A DNA stretch of 64,000 nucleotides from Candidatus Thorarchaeota archaeon (GTDB lineage: Archaea > Asgardarchaeota > Thorarchaeia > Thorarchaeales > Thorarchaeaceae), in NCBI GenBank assembly GCA_013388835.1, contig JACAEL010000044.1:1-64000 (forward strand). The letters run 5' to 3'. Below the pieces are notes generated by a model. The model made no database searches, was not told the origin of the DNA, and worked only from the letters and a program-made list of their open reading frames with translations. Shown here one piece after another: positions 18,081 to 24,983 of this stretch. The stretch's first letter is position 1; each line of letters starts with the position of its first letter. Both the position numbers and the translations under genes were made by a program.

Positions 18081-19058
18081 CTAGAAGGGCAGCGGCTCTC
18101 CGCCACCGCCACCGCCACCACCACTACTCCAGTAGGTCAGACCGTCGACACTCTGCCCACACCTGACAACATTGTAGTAGGCGCTGTTCATCGCGTTGAC
18201 AAAGGTCTGCCATGATACATTAGTGTATAACTGAACGATGGCGGTGAGGATTATCCCGAGATATGTGCCAGCAGGCCCAAAGATCACAGACAGTAGTGCG
18301 CTGATTGCTCCAACAATCACACCAATGACAAAGCTCTGCCACAGGGCAGCCAATGCCTGATCACAGATGACCTGGTGGATCCCATCTCTCGCTAGGCTGT
18401 ATGCCTCATCCGACTGTATGCCACCGTCCTCCCCATTCTGCCACAGATGCGCCATCCAGAACAGCGATGCGAACAGTGCTGCACCACCTGCATCGACTAT
18501 GTCCTTGTAGCCAATCACCTGTTGCACTCCGGACTTTGACATGATGGCGGTGGGCAGGTTATTGTCCTGAACTCCGTCGTGACCCATGCTGTTGCACGCG
18601 CTCAGAACGACGAGCCTGCAGCTGAATCCTTGGAAGGACCATTTGACAACTTCAGAGCGCTTCAGTTGACCATCGTACAGTTGAACAGAGGACTCTCCAG
18701 CAGACCAGTTCCCGTGGGCAGCGACATGAAGCCGGACCGTGCTTGACAGGAACGACTGGAACTTGGCAATCGTGGCGGCCGCACCCTCCGCGAGCTTGTC
18801 AGATATGCACGCATCAGGTATCTGATCAAGGACTGCCTTGACGGCCTCGTAGTCCTTGTGAACAGCGTCCGACGAGGACACCGGGGTCATGAGGCCCATG
18901 CTGTGTTGTATCGCCTTTGGATACAGGAGCACGTCCTGCTGCATCTGCATCGCCATCTCGTGCTGCTGCACGTACACCATCACGGGCAGGAAAGCGGTCA
19001 GCAGTATCAGTGGAATCACAACATAGATCACGGCGAGAGTGTGTCTCTCTTTACTCAT
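18081..19058 (-). CDS. membrane-anchored CHAT/caspase-like protein
   Basis: An N-terminal membrane anchor (residues about 9-30) is followed by a clan CD-like core. His115 sits in HVAAHG and Cys155 in VLSACNS, the His/Cys dyad spacing and contexts seen in CHAT and caspase-type peptidases. Next comes a conserved-looking segment VQQVIGYKDIVDAGGAALF. A hydrophobic hairpin near 245-285 and a tail with eight consecutive Gly end the protein. It is the first gene of an operon with the alpha-toroid protein, which may be substrate or partner. Activity and orientation in the membrane are inferred. Confidence 0.55.
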   Translation of the reverse strand: MSKERHTLAVIYVVIPLILLTAFLPVMVYVQQHEMAMQMQQDVLLYPKAIQHSMGLMTPVSSSDAVHKDYEAVKAVLDQIPDACISDKLAEGAAATIAKFQSFLSSTVRLHVAAHGNWSAGESSVQLYDGQLKRSEVVKWSFQGFSCRLVVLSACNSMGHDGVQDNNLPTAIMSKSGVQQVIGYKDIVDAGGAALFASLFWMAHLWQNGEDGGIQSDEAYSLARDGIHQVICDQALAALWQSFVIGVIVGAISALLSVIFGPAGTYLGIILTAIVQLYTNVSWQTFVNAMNSAYYNVVRCGQSVDGLTYWSSGGGGGGGGEPLPF

Positions 19059-19160
19059 CCCTTCTCAACCCTGGCACGACCGTACCGTCACTGTAGTATG
19101 ACCATACACTTATATTTTTTTGAAAGCATAGCGACATCTTTTATTAAATTGGGATGAGCA

Positions 19161-19238
19161 TGGTGCCCCGGCCGGGATTTGAACCCGGGTCGCAGGAGCG
19201 AAAGTCCTAAATGCTGGGCCGGACTACACCACCGGGGC
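19161..19238 (-). tRNA. tRNA-Glu (TTC), uninterrupted, CCA encoded
   Basis: The minus strand folds into a complete cloverleaf. The acceptor is GCCCCGG/CCGGGGC. The D arm has GTGTAGTCCGG. The anticodon arm is TAGGA/TCCTG around CTTTCGC, giving anticodon TTC. The T arm has loop TTCAAAT. Discriminator A (19164) is followed by an encoded CCA (19161-19163). No intron is present. A shared promoter box lies 29-37 bases upstream. Confidence 0.95.
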
Positions 19239-19266
19239 TTGGCGGGAGGATGCTCGAATTAGCTGT

Positions 19267-19275
19267 TATTAACGT
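19267..19275 (-). promoter_or_regulatory. tRNA promoter box ACGTTAATA
   Basis: The minus strand carries ACGTTAATA 29-37 bases upstream of the tRNA-Glu gene. The same nonamer precedes the CAT-anticodon tRNA and tRNA-Asn at nearly the same distance, so it is probably the TATA/BRE element of these genes. Confidence 0.6.
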
Positions 19276-19285
19276 TATGTAACGA

Positions 19286-19744
19286 TTAGCTAGATTCTGT
19301 ATCCATGCACCTCGTGCGGAGTAGGGGGCTGCCGCTCAACCTGTCTGCAGAACACTCCATCTGCTTCTCTGTAGTTAGAGACAACACAGGCATTTCTCTC
19401 TCCTTGCTGACAGAGCTTGCCACATGCGGTTTCTCTCTGCGAAGCTGCATAGCGCTACTGAGGAATGAGGACGCACCATCAGGCTCAAGCGAGGCATCAC
19501 CGGTGGACTCCCTGAGTAACAGAGACCTGAGATCACTCTCCGAAGGAAGGCCACACAGGGTATGGGCTGTCGACATCAGAGTGGGAACCATTCGAACACC
19601 ATAGACCTCGGAGAAGACTTCTTGGCGCTCGATGTCAACCTCGACGACGGTGACCTGAATGCCCAAAGACACCAACTCCTCTTGGAGCATGTCCCTTACA
19701 AGGTCGCACCATATGCAATGCTTGGACTTGAACAAGAGGATCAT
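19286..19744 (-). CDS. thioredoxin/glutaredoxin-fold protein
   Basis: The N-terminal 80 residues form a thioredoxin-like domain with redox motif CIWC at residues 10-13 and the cis-Pro in VRMVPTL near residue 55. Predicted role: cytoplasmic dithiol exchange. The remaining 70 residues are low in hydrophobics and rich in Ser, Glu and Arg, without a recognised domain, and are probably disordered. It lies between tRNA-Glu and the CAT-anticodon tRNA, transcribed toward the former. Confidence 0.75.
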   Translation of the reverse strand: MILLFKSKHCIWCDLVRDMLQEELVSLGIQVTVVEVDIERQEVFSEVYGVRMVPTLMSTAHTLCGLPSESDLRSLLLRESTGDASLEPDGASSFLSSAMQLRREKPHVASSVSKEREMPVLSLTTEKQMECSADRLSGSPLLRTRCMDTESS

Positions 19745-19871
19745 TGGGGACTACACGCACCGCGTTCCTTTGACCGTGGTATTGGCGGAGGAATTTAAGG
19801 TCCGAAGATAGCAGCGTCCTAGCGACACGATTCTGGAGAACTAGTACAGAACCAGCACAGTACTCTGCACA

Positions 19872-19880
19872 ACGTTAATA
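19872..19880 (+). promoter_or_regulatory. tRNA promoter box ACGTTAATA
   Basis: ACGTTAATA lies 33-41 bases upstream of the CAT-anticodon tRNA. It is identical to the boxes upstream of tRNA-Glu and tRNA-Asn. Confidence 0.6.
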
Positions 19881-19912
19881 TCCAAAACTTCTTGGTCCTC
19901 TTCCGCAAACGC

Positions 19913-19986
19913 GGGCCCGTAGCTCAGCTTGGTAGAGCAGCAGGCTCATAACCTGTCCGTCACGAGTCCGAGTCTCGTCGGGCCCA
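19913..19986 (+). tRNA. tRNA with anticodon CAT (Ile2 or elongator Met)
   Basis: A full 74-nt cloverleaf is present: acceptor GGGCCCG/CGGGCCC, D arm GCTC/GAGC, anticodon stem GCAGG/CCTGT with loop CTCATAA, variable CCGTC, T stem ACGAG/CTCGT. Anticodon CAT could be Met or the modified Ile2 tRNA. The acceptor sequence looks more like Ile2 than an elongator Met, and it is not an initiator. The T loop is TCCGAGT, so position 55 (19968) is C instead of the near-universal T. Only ACC of the CCA end is encoded. Confidence 0.88.
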
Positions 19987-20178
19987 CCTTCATCTTTCTC
20001 CATACCACTCTGCACTCCAGCGGAACCGTGATGTAATCAGACTCATTTCGCGTCGCAGCAAGGCGTTTGACCGTCCCTTCAACAAGCCCGTCATCGATAG
20101 TATGGTCGATTTCGTGTCAGACTGCATAAAGTCCCGAAGAGAATTAGGAAGCCAGATGAGATGGCGCCGCCGAGAGGG

Positions 20179-20208
20179 CTCTCGGACCACTCGGAAGTCG
20201 AGCAGTAC
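20179..20208 (-). other. tRNA-Asn intron 3 (T loop, 59/60), 30 nt
   Basis: Inside the intron ACTGCTCG pairs with CGAGTGGT around a 5-base loop. Exon TTCG (54-57) pairs with intron CGAG. AGG and AGC form 3-base bulges next to the T stem, a near-canonical bulge-helix-bulge. Cutting after the second bulge base on each side gives the T loop TTCGAGC. Confidence 0.8.
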
Positions 20209-20224
20209 CTCGAACCTCTGACCA

Positions 20225-20254
20225 CAAGTCGCCCGTCACGGAGTGTCACGAGCT
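20225..20254 (-). other. tRNA-Asn intron 2 (variable region, 43/44), 30 nt
   Basis: The intron folds with GCTCGT pairing to ACGGGC and an inner CAC/GTG. Exon AGTT (38-41) can pair with intron GACT, leaving bulges GTA and TGT. Cutting after the second bulge base joins position 43 to TGGTC. The outer helix is weak, so the exact ends are provisional. Confidence 0.6.
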
Positions 20255-20260
20255 ACAACT

Positions 20261-20292
20261 GTCTGGCTCTCGGCCGATTGACGGACCGAGCA
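20261..20292 (-). other. tRNA-Asn intron 1 (37/38), 32 nt
   Basis: This is the canonical archaeal intron site, one base 3' of the anticodon. Within the intron CTCGG pairs with CCGAG, or alternatively GCTC with GAGC. Exon CTG (32-34) pairs with intron CAG, with bulges TTAT and ACA. The central helix is 3 bp, so the motif is relaxed. Confidence 0.75.
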
Positions 20293-20356
20293 TAACAGGC
20301 TGTCGCTCTACCGACTGAGCCACGGCGGCTCAAGCGAGGAAACGACCAAGTGCGAA

Positions 20357-20365
20357 TATTAACGT
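20357..20365 (-). promoter_or_regulatory. tRNA promoter box ACGTTAATA
   Basis: The minus strand carries ACGTTAATA 28-36 bases upstream of the tRNA-Asn gene, the third copy of this box in the tRNA cluster. Confidence 0.6.
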
Positions 20366-20483
20366 TGCTGTTGAGAGGTTTGTGAGAGTCTGACTTCTGG
20401 ACTGCTGTTACAACCAACCTCGGGCCTTAGGCACTCGCGTCGACTGACGCCAGTCCGTAGCACGGTTTGTATACCTCCCGGTT

Positions 20484-21281
20484 CTATCCACCGAACAGAA
20501 AACTGAACACGTTGTCAAGAGTCATCATGACGAAGAAGCCGACCATGATCCCCCATGTGGCCAGCCTTTCATTTCCTCCAGAATGGCTTTCGGGTACCAT
20601 CTCATCGCCAACGACGAACACCATAGCACCCGCGGCGAACGCCAATCCGTAGGGAAGCAGTGTGACAGCCAACGTGATGACCGACACGCCCAGCAGGCCA
20701 CCCACAGGCTCCACAAGACCAGTGACAAGTGCCACTCCTGCTGCGTACCTCCTAGAGTAGCCCTCCCTCACCATGGGTGCTGCGACAGCAAGACCCTCTG
20801 GCACATTCTGCATACCGATTGCCACCGCCACAGAGATGCCCGTAGCTATGTCACTCGTGCTGAAAGAGACCCCCACTGCAAGCCCCTCGGGGAAGTTGTG
20901 GATTGTGATTGCCAAGATGAGTAACCACACGCGGGTCATTCCGGAGGCAGGACCTTCGTGTCCCTTGCGAAAGTGGTCATGCGGGATGTACTTGTCCGAA
21001 GCATGGACAAAGGTCCCACCAAGCACGAAGCCCAAGCCAACAACTGTGATTACCTGAGTCCAGTCACCGGTAGGCGCTATGGCGTCTATTGCGGGGACAA
21101 GAAGGCTGAAGCCCGATGCAGCAAGCATCACGCCCGCTGCGAATCCCAGCATTACGTCTAGGGTCCGCCTGCTGAAGTCATTCTTCAGGAAGATGGGGAC
21201 TGCACCCAAGCCTGTAGCAACTCCTGCAAGCAGGCTGGCCAAGAAACCCATGCCAAACGGTGTGTCAAAGAAGGCCTGCAT
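20484..21281 (-). CDS. ZIP-family divalent metal transporter
   Basis: This 265-residue membrane protein has eight predicted helices. The ZIP signatures in helices 4 and 5 are present: HNFPEGLAVGVSFS and GMQNVPEGLAVAAPM, whose His/Asn/Glu residues line the metal path. The loop after helix 3 is short and contains HASDKYIPHDHFRKGH, a His-rich stretch that may bind metal. Predicted function: uptake of zinc or another divalent cation. It is monocistronic, divergent from the next gene. Confidence 0.88.
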   Translation of the reverse strand: MQAFFDTPFGMGFLASLLAGVATGLGAVPIFLKNDFSRRTLDVMLGFAAGVMLAASGFSLLVPAIDAIAPTGDWTQVITVVGLGFVLGGTFVHASDKYIPHDHFRKGHEGPASGMTRVWLLILAITIHNFPEGLAVGVSFSTSDIATGISVAVAIGMQNVPEGLAVAAPMVREGYSRRYAAGVALVTGLVEPVGGLLGVSVITLAVTLLPYGLAFAAGAMVFVVGDEMVPESHSGGNERLATWGIMVGFFVMMTLDNVFSFLFGG

Positions 21282-21383
21282 AGGAGACTGTCGGGCATCA
21301 GGCGGGTTTTACTCCTTCCGGTGCTGTGTCTCTGATAGTACAGGACGACAACTCTGAAAAGGGCACCGCATCGTGGCAGAGTC

Positions 21384-22019
21384 ATGTCACCTCTCGATGA
21401 TGACCACACAAGGATGCTTGAGTGGTGTCCACTTATCCACGAGGATGACTATACGAAGATTGGAGCCTCGGAACTGGAACTGCATCGCATGAGCAACGCC
21501 TATGATGACTGGCGCGCTGCAATGAGAGGAAAGTCAAGTAGTGATACTACCGGGGTCCTTCTGGACAGGATTCGGATGCTCATGATAGGAGTCGGTATTT
21601 CCTGTGGCCAAAACCGCGAACTGGCCGAGCGCGTCCAAGCGGTGGTGTCCCAGAGGCTTCGGAGTCTGGCAGTGAAGTACGCTCAGGGACTTCCGGGGAC
21701 GACTGGGACTGAGATAAGAATCAGGGGCGCACTAATCAGGTTCTTCTCCACTCTTAGATTCACTCGTGACTTGGACCCCCGAGAGGAGATACAGCAAGCT
21801 CTACGAGAAACACCACCATCTGCACATGATGCAAGAGTGGCAGAGATTCTTAGCAGGGTGCTTCGAACACAGTCGGAAATGGAGAAGAGAGTCAGACAAG
21901 AGGGGGATAATGTCCTAGGCCTCATAAGTCCCGCACTTCGCAGCGCTGCAGTCATTCTCCAGAAGATATATGAACGACTCATGAGTCCTGATCCTTGGGG
22001 AAACGATAGCGACAGATGA
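21384..22019 (+). CDS. hypothetical protein, helical
   Basis: I do not recognise a family. The 211-residue protein is predicted soluble and almost entirely helical, with many Arg and Glu residues and no cysteine cluster beyond isolated Cys. There is no signal peptide or membrane segment. It stands between the divergent ZIP gene and the convergent Vps29-like gene, whose stop codon is only 3 bases away. The composition and absence of low-complexity stretches support a real gene. Confidence 0.6.
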   Translation: MSPLDDDHTRMLEWCPLIHEDDYTKIGASELELHRMSNAYDDWRAAMRGKSSSDTTGVLLDRIRMLMIGVGISCGQNRELAERVQAVVSQRLRSLAVKYAQGLPGTTGTEIRIRGALIRFFSTLRFTRDLDPREEIQQALRETPPSAHDARVAEILSRVLRTQSEMEKRVRQEGDNVLGLISPALRSAAVILQKIYERLMSPDPWGNDSDR

Positions 22020-22022
22020 ACG

Positions 22023-22601
22023 CTAGAGACTTGTCATCGCGCCATTAGACTTCCGGAACAGTGCGGTGGACACTCTATCGGTCTTCCAATTGGTCAAGTA
22101 GAGAGTCACCTTGACAGAACTCCGGTCAATCTCCAGCTCAATGAAACTCGCATCTTTTCTGCCACCCCAACCTCCCGTGGCTCCTGTCACTGTGCCGGGG
22201 TTGAGAAAGAGCCGCCCTGCATGTGGCTTTACGGTTGGCTCGTGTGTATGCCCATGGACCGTGATGTCGGCGCCGACATGAGCTGCAATCTCAGAGAGCT
22301 GTTCTATATTTCCTCTTGGTCTGAGTTCCGTGCCATGCAGCAAAAGGATTACAAGCTCATCAACCGTAACTTCACAGTGAAAGTCACGGGGCGCGCCCAC
22401 GTCCATATTTCCTTGCACGATGAAAGACTGAGGCAAAGGCGGCAAGACTGACCTCATGGCCGCCTCTTCCACCAGGTCTCCCGTCACAAGAGCCATGTCG
22501 TAGTGAGTCTTTCGGATGCGTGAGTCAAAGGACTCCGGGATGGAGTCCGCACGAGTCGGTATGTGAGTGTCACCAAACACTAGGACTCGCTTCAATGCCA
22601 T
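22023..22601 (-). CDS. Vps29/YfcE-like metallophosphoesterase
   Basis: The 192-residue protein has the compact single-domain phosphoesterase fold. Metal-site motifs are FGDTHIPTRADSIP, TGDLVEE, GNMDVG, LLHGTE and HGHTHEP, then LNPGTVTGA. The opening segment and the NPGxxTGA ending closely resemble eukaryotic Vps29 of retromer as well as archaeal MJ0936-type phosphodiesterases. All metal ligands remain, so hydrolase activity is likely. The start is ATG at 22601, overlapping the stop of the MutS-like gene by one base (TGATG), so the two are translationally coupled. Confidence 0.8.
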   Translation of the reverse strand: MALKRVLVFGDTHIPTRADSIPESFDSRIRKTHYDMALVTGDLVEEAAMRSVLPPLPQSFIVQGNMDVGAPRDFHCEVTVDELVILLLHGTELRPRGNIEQLSEIAAHVGADITVHGHTHEPTVKPHAGRLFLNPGTVTGATGGWGGRKDASFIELEIDRSSVKVTLYLTNWKTDRVSTALFRKSNGAMTSL

Positions 22602-24811
22602 CAAGACCTCTCTCTCTGGGTGGGTGAACGGGCTTGGCTCAGATGCTCAAGTATTCTCTCAAAGACCTCTCTCTTCTGGCCCTTTGCAAGTTTTGCAAGA
22701 CGTTCCACAATCAGTTCTGGAGTGCTCCTGGCAAGATGCCCGAATCTGGGAGTTCGGTCTACTATGAGTTCAAGGTTTTCATCAAGACCCCGTGCTTCGA
22801 TACCATCTATTCGGACGGGAGCATGTGTGACTGCCTTAATCTCCTTCGCCAGATGGCTGCAGATGACAGTCGAGCTGTTGGGGTCGCTCTGAAGAATCTC
22901 GAGCAGGCCTGCAATGACGTTGGCTGCACTGCCGGGTTCAGTGATTGCCTCCACCTCATCGAAGAGCGCCAGCTTGGCCTTGTCGGATGTGACTATGTCC
23001 GCGAACTGTTTCAGAGTGGTCTCAAATGCTCCCGCACTGACCATGCCACGGCTCTTGTAGAAGAAGTAGACCTCATCAAATGGCCTCAGATGTGCCTCTT
23101 CTGCAGGCACTGGAAACCCAGCCTGTGCTAGTGTGACGACTTGGGCGAGGGTCTGAATTGTCGTCGTCTTGCCACCACTGTTCGCGCCAGACAGTATTGC
23201 GCAGTTCTCACCGTTCGTGCCAGCTGGTCGCACCGGCGTCTTGCCGATGGCATAGTCGATAGGCTGAACTGCCCCGTGTTTCTCCTTCAGCATACTCTCC
23301 ACTAAGAACAGGTTGCGAGCACCACGGACACCCACACCGGTGTAGTCGAGTGATAGGACTGGTGTGGTCAGTCTGTAGTCGGCTCCGAATAGGCCGACTG
23401 CAAGAAACAGGTCGAACTCGAGGAGTGTGTGAACTGCATCGCTGACCGTCTGCCTCAACGACTCTAGCTGACCAGCGAACTTCCGGATTAGTCTGAACTC
23501 TCGCTCAGCATATGCCCGCCTGAGCTTGTCTTCCAAGTCGTTGATTTGCTGAGGCACTAATGTGACCGGGAGCGCCAAGTCCTCACTAATCAGGCCAGTG
23601 ACCCACTCCGCCTCTCTTGGGGTGAGTCCCAGCATCTTGATCAGCCTGTCCTCTGCCTCACGAATCGTGTTCGTGAATACTTCCACTATGTCAGGAGGAA
23701 GCATGTTCCTTAGGGCGCCGCTGTCGGCACCGTCAAGGTCCATCGACTGCAGAATACTGATTATCTGCTGACCGCCCAGTGTGACCTTGCTCTTGGAGAT
23801 TCGCGTTGTTATCTCTTCATTGAGCCATGCTTCGGTCTCAGCGATGGCAGTGGTGAATGTCTTGGTTGCATTGCGGTAACGGTCTAGGTCTGCATCGACA
23901 CCTACGGCGACTTCGCCCTCTTCGTTCAGATTGGTTATGATTCTCGCAACTTCCGAGATCTTGTTGAAGTCTATGCCCCTGACGAATGTCTCTACTGAGG
24001 CATTGGTGGGCACACTCTTGATTAGTTCGGCGAGTCGACCAGCAGCCTCAATAACTCGGTAGTTCCGGGCATAGAAGCTGACTGTACGCTCAGGAACTAT
24101 GTCGTCAATCTTCCACTCCTTTCCAAGAATCTCAACATTAGAAAGGGCATCCATAGACTCGTCATAGAATCCACTTGGTGAAACATAGATTACCAAGTCG
24201 TAGCCCTGAGAGTAGTCTGCCCCCTTCTCACCCTCAGACAGCACATAGACGGGACACCACTTGTCAACACCCTCGTTAATGAGTTTGTCAAACACCGCAT
24301 CGTCGTTCGTTATCACAACTCTGCCCTGTAGCCTACGAGGTTGTGTACGCCGAAGGAGAGCCCGAATCTGACTGAGGTCCTTCCTGAGAGCTGCTCTCTG
24401 TTCGTCAGTAAGGTGCATTGCCATCTCCATGGCGTCAGCGAAGTACTTCTGCCGTTCCATGATGACATCAAGCTTGGACGGTGGCAGGGGGAAGTACAGG
24501 AAGAGCTTGTCTCGTGCGTATGCAGTGTTCGCATATCCCCTTATGATTTCCAGTGTCATGTCGTATATCTTGCGGATGTCCCCGCTCCGCAGGATCATGT
24601 TTGCACTTGCGCCGAACTGGACCTCAAAGGCGCTCTTCACGATGTTAATGGCCTGCTTATCGCCCAGACCTGGGACAGAGGACACAAGGTCCACTCGAGA
24701 GTCTAGAATCACCTTGAGAGCAACGGCCTCAGTCCCGAAGTGCTCAATCAGGGCGGCCTTGAGCTTTTCGCCCACACCCGGTATCTCTGATAGACTCGAG
24801 ATGCTCATTGT
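22601..24811 (-). CDS. MutS-family ATPase with N-terminal helix-hairpin-helix, no Smr domain
   Basis: The protein starts with helix-hairpin-helix DNA-binding motifs (IPGVGEKLKAAL and VPGLGDKQAINI). A long helical MutS-core-like region follows, then an ABC-type ATPase with Walker A GANSGGKTTT near residue 540 and Walker B LALFDEVEAIT. It lacks the mismatch-recognition domain and the C-terminal Smr nuclease of MutS2. It thus fits archaeal MutS-like proteins of undefined role in recombination or repair. The ATG at 24811 has GGGGA upstream. The frame extends further, but those residues are not domain-like. Confidence 0.8.
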   Translation of the reverse strand, partial: TMSISSLSEIPGVGEKLKAALIEHFGTEAVALKVILDSRVDLVSSVPGLGDKQAINIVKSAFEVQFGASANMILRSGDIRKIYDMTLEIIRGYANTAYARDKLFLYFPLPPSKLDVIMERQKYFADAMEMAMHLTDEQRAALRKDLSQIRALLRRTQPRRLQGRVVITNDDAVFDKLINEGVDKWCPVYVLSEGEKGADYSQGYDLVIYVSPSGFYDESMDALSNVEILGKEWKIDDIVPERTVSFYARNYRVIEAAGRLAELIKSVPTNASVETFVRGIDFNKISEVARIITNLNEEGEVAVGVDADLDRYRNATKTFTTAIAETEAWLNEEITTRISKSKVTLGGQQIISILQSMDLDGADSGALRNMLPPDIVEVFTNTIREAEDRLIKMLGLTPREAEWVTGLISEDLALPVTLVPQQINDLEDKLRRAYAEREFRLIRKFAGQLESLRQTVSDAVHTLLEFDLFLAVGLFGADYRLTTPVLSLDYTGVGVRGARNLFLVESMLKEKHGAVQPIDYAIGKTPVRPAGTNGENCAILSGANSGGKTTTIQTLAQVVTLAQAGFPVPAEEAHLRPFDEVYFFYKSRGMVSAGAFETTLKQFADIVTSDKAKLALFDEVEAITEPGSAANVIAGLLEILQSDPNSSTVICSHLAKEIKAVTHAPVRIDGIEARGLDENLELIVDRTPRFGHLARSTPELIVERLAKLAKGQKREVFERILEHLSQARSPTQRERS

Positions 24812-24983
24812 TGATTCCCCTGTATCACCGTGGCTGTCTGCTGGAGAGGAGGTCAACCTAAAAACATTGACTCTCGGAGCTCCGTATGCTGACCACCCAC
24901 CTTCATTAGGCTGAGAGTCCACTGACTCTCCTAGCCAATCGCTTCTCACTCTCGGCCCCGGCATAGTATCCTCAGGCACATGT

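Larger units (their letters stand above)
20162..20329 (-). tRNA. tRNA-Asn (GTT) interrupted by three introns, CCA encoded
   Basis: The minus-strand ends are an exact acceptor pair: GCCGCCG (20323-20329) and CGGCGGC (20166-20172), then discriminator G and an encoded CCA. The D arm GCTC/GAGC is intact. The anticodon loop begins CTGTTA (GTT). The 3' half is split. Removing 20261-20292 (after position 37), 20225-20254 (between 43 and 44) and 20179-20208 (in the T loop, 59/60) leaves a complete tRNA. Its anticodon stem is ACAGC/GTTGT, variable TGGTC, T stem AGAGG/CCTCT and T loop TTCGAGC. It is 76 nt long with CCA. The 37/38 and 59/60 introns form bulge-helix-bulge-like folds. The middle intron is the least certain. 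Confidence 0.85.

Noticed and set aside
20162-20329. Alternative tRNA-Asn model with one long intron ending before CTTGT
   Set aside because: It leaves a C-C mismatch at the base of the anticodon loop, gives a poor bulge-helix-bulge, and makes the variable region only four bases. The three-intron model gives a complete 76-nt tRNA.
24812-24979. Upstream extension of the MutS-like protein
   Set aside because: The extra 56 residues lack domain character, and ATG 24811 has a ribosome binding site and leads directly into the helix-hairpin-helix domain.
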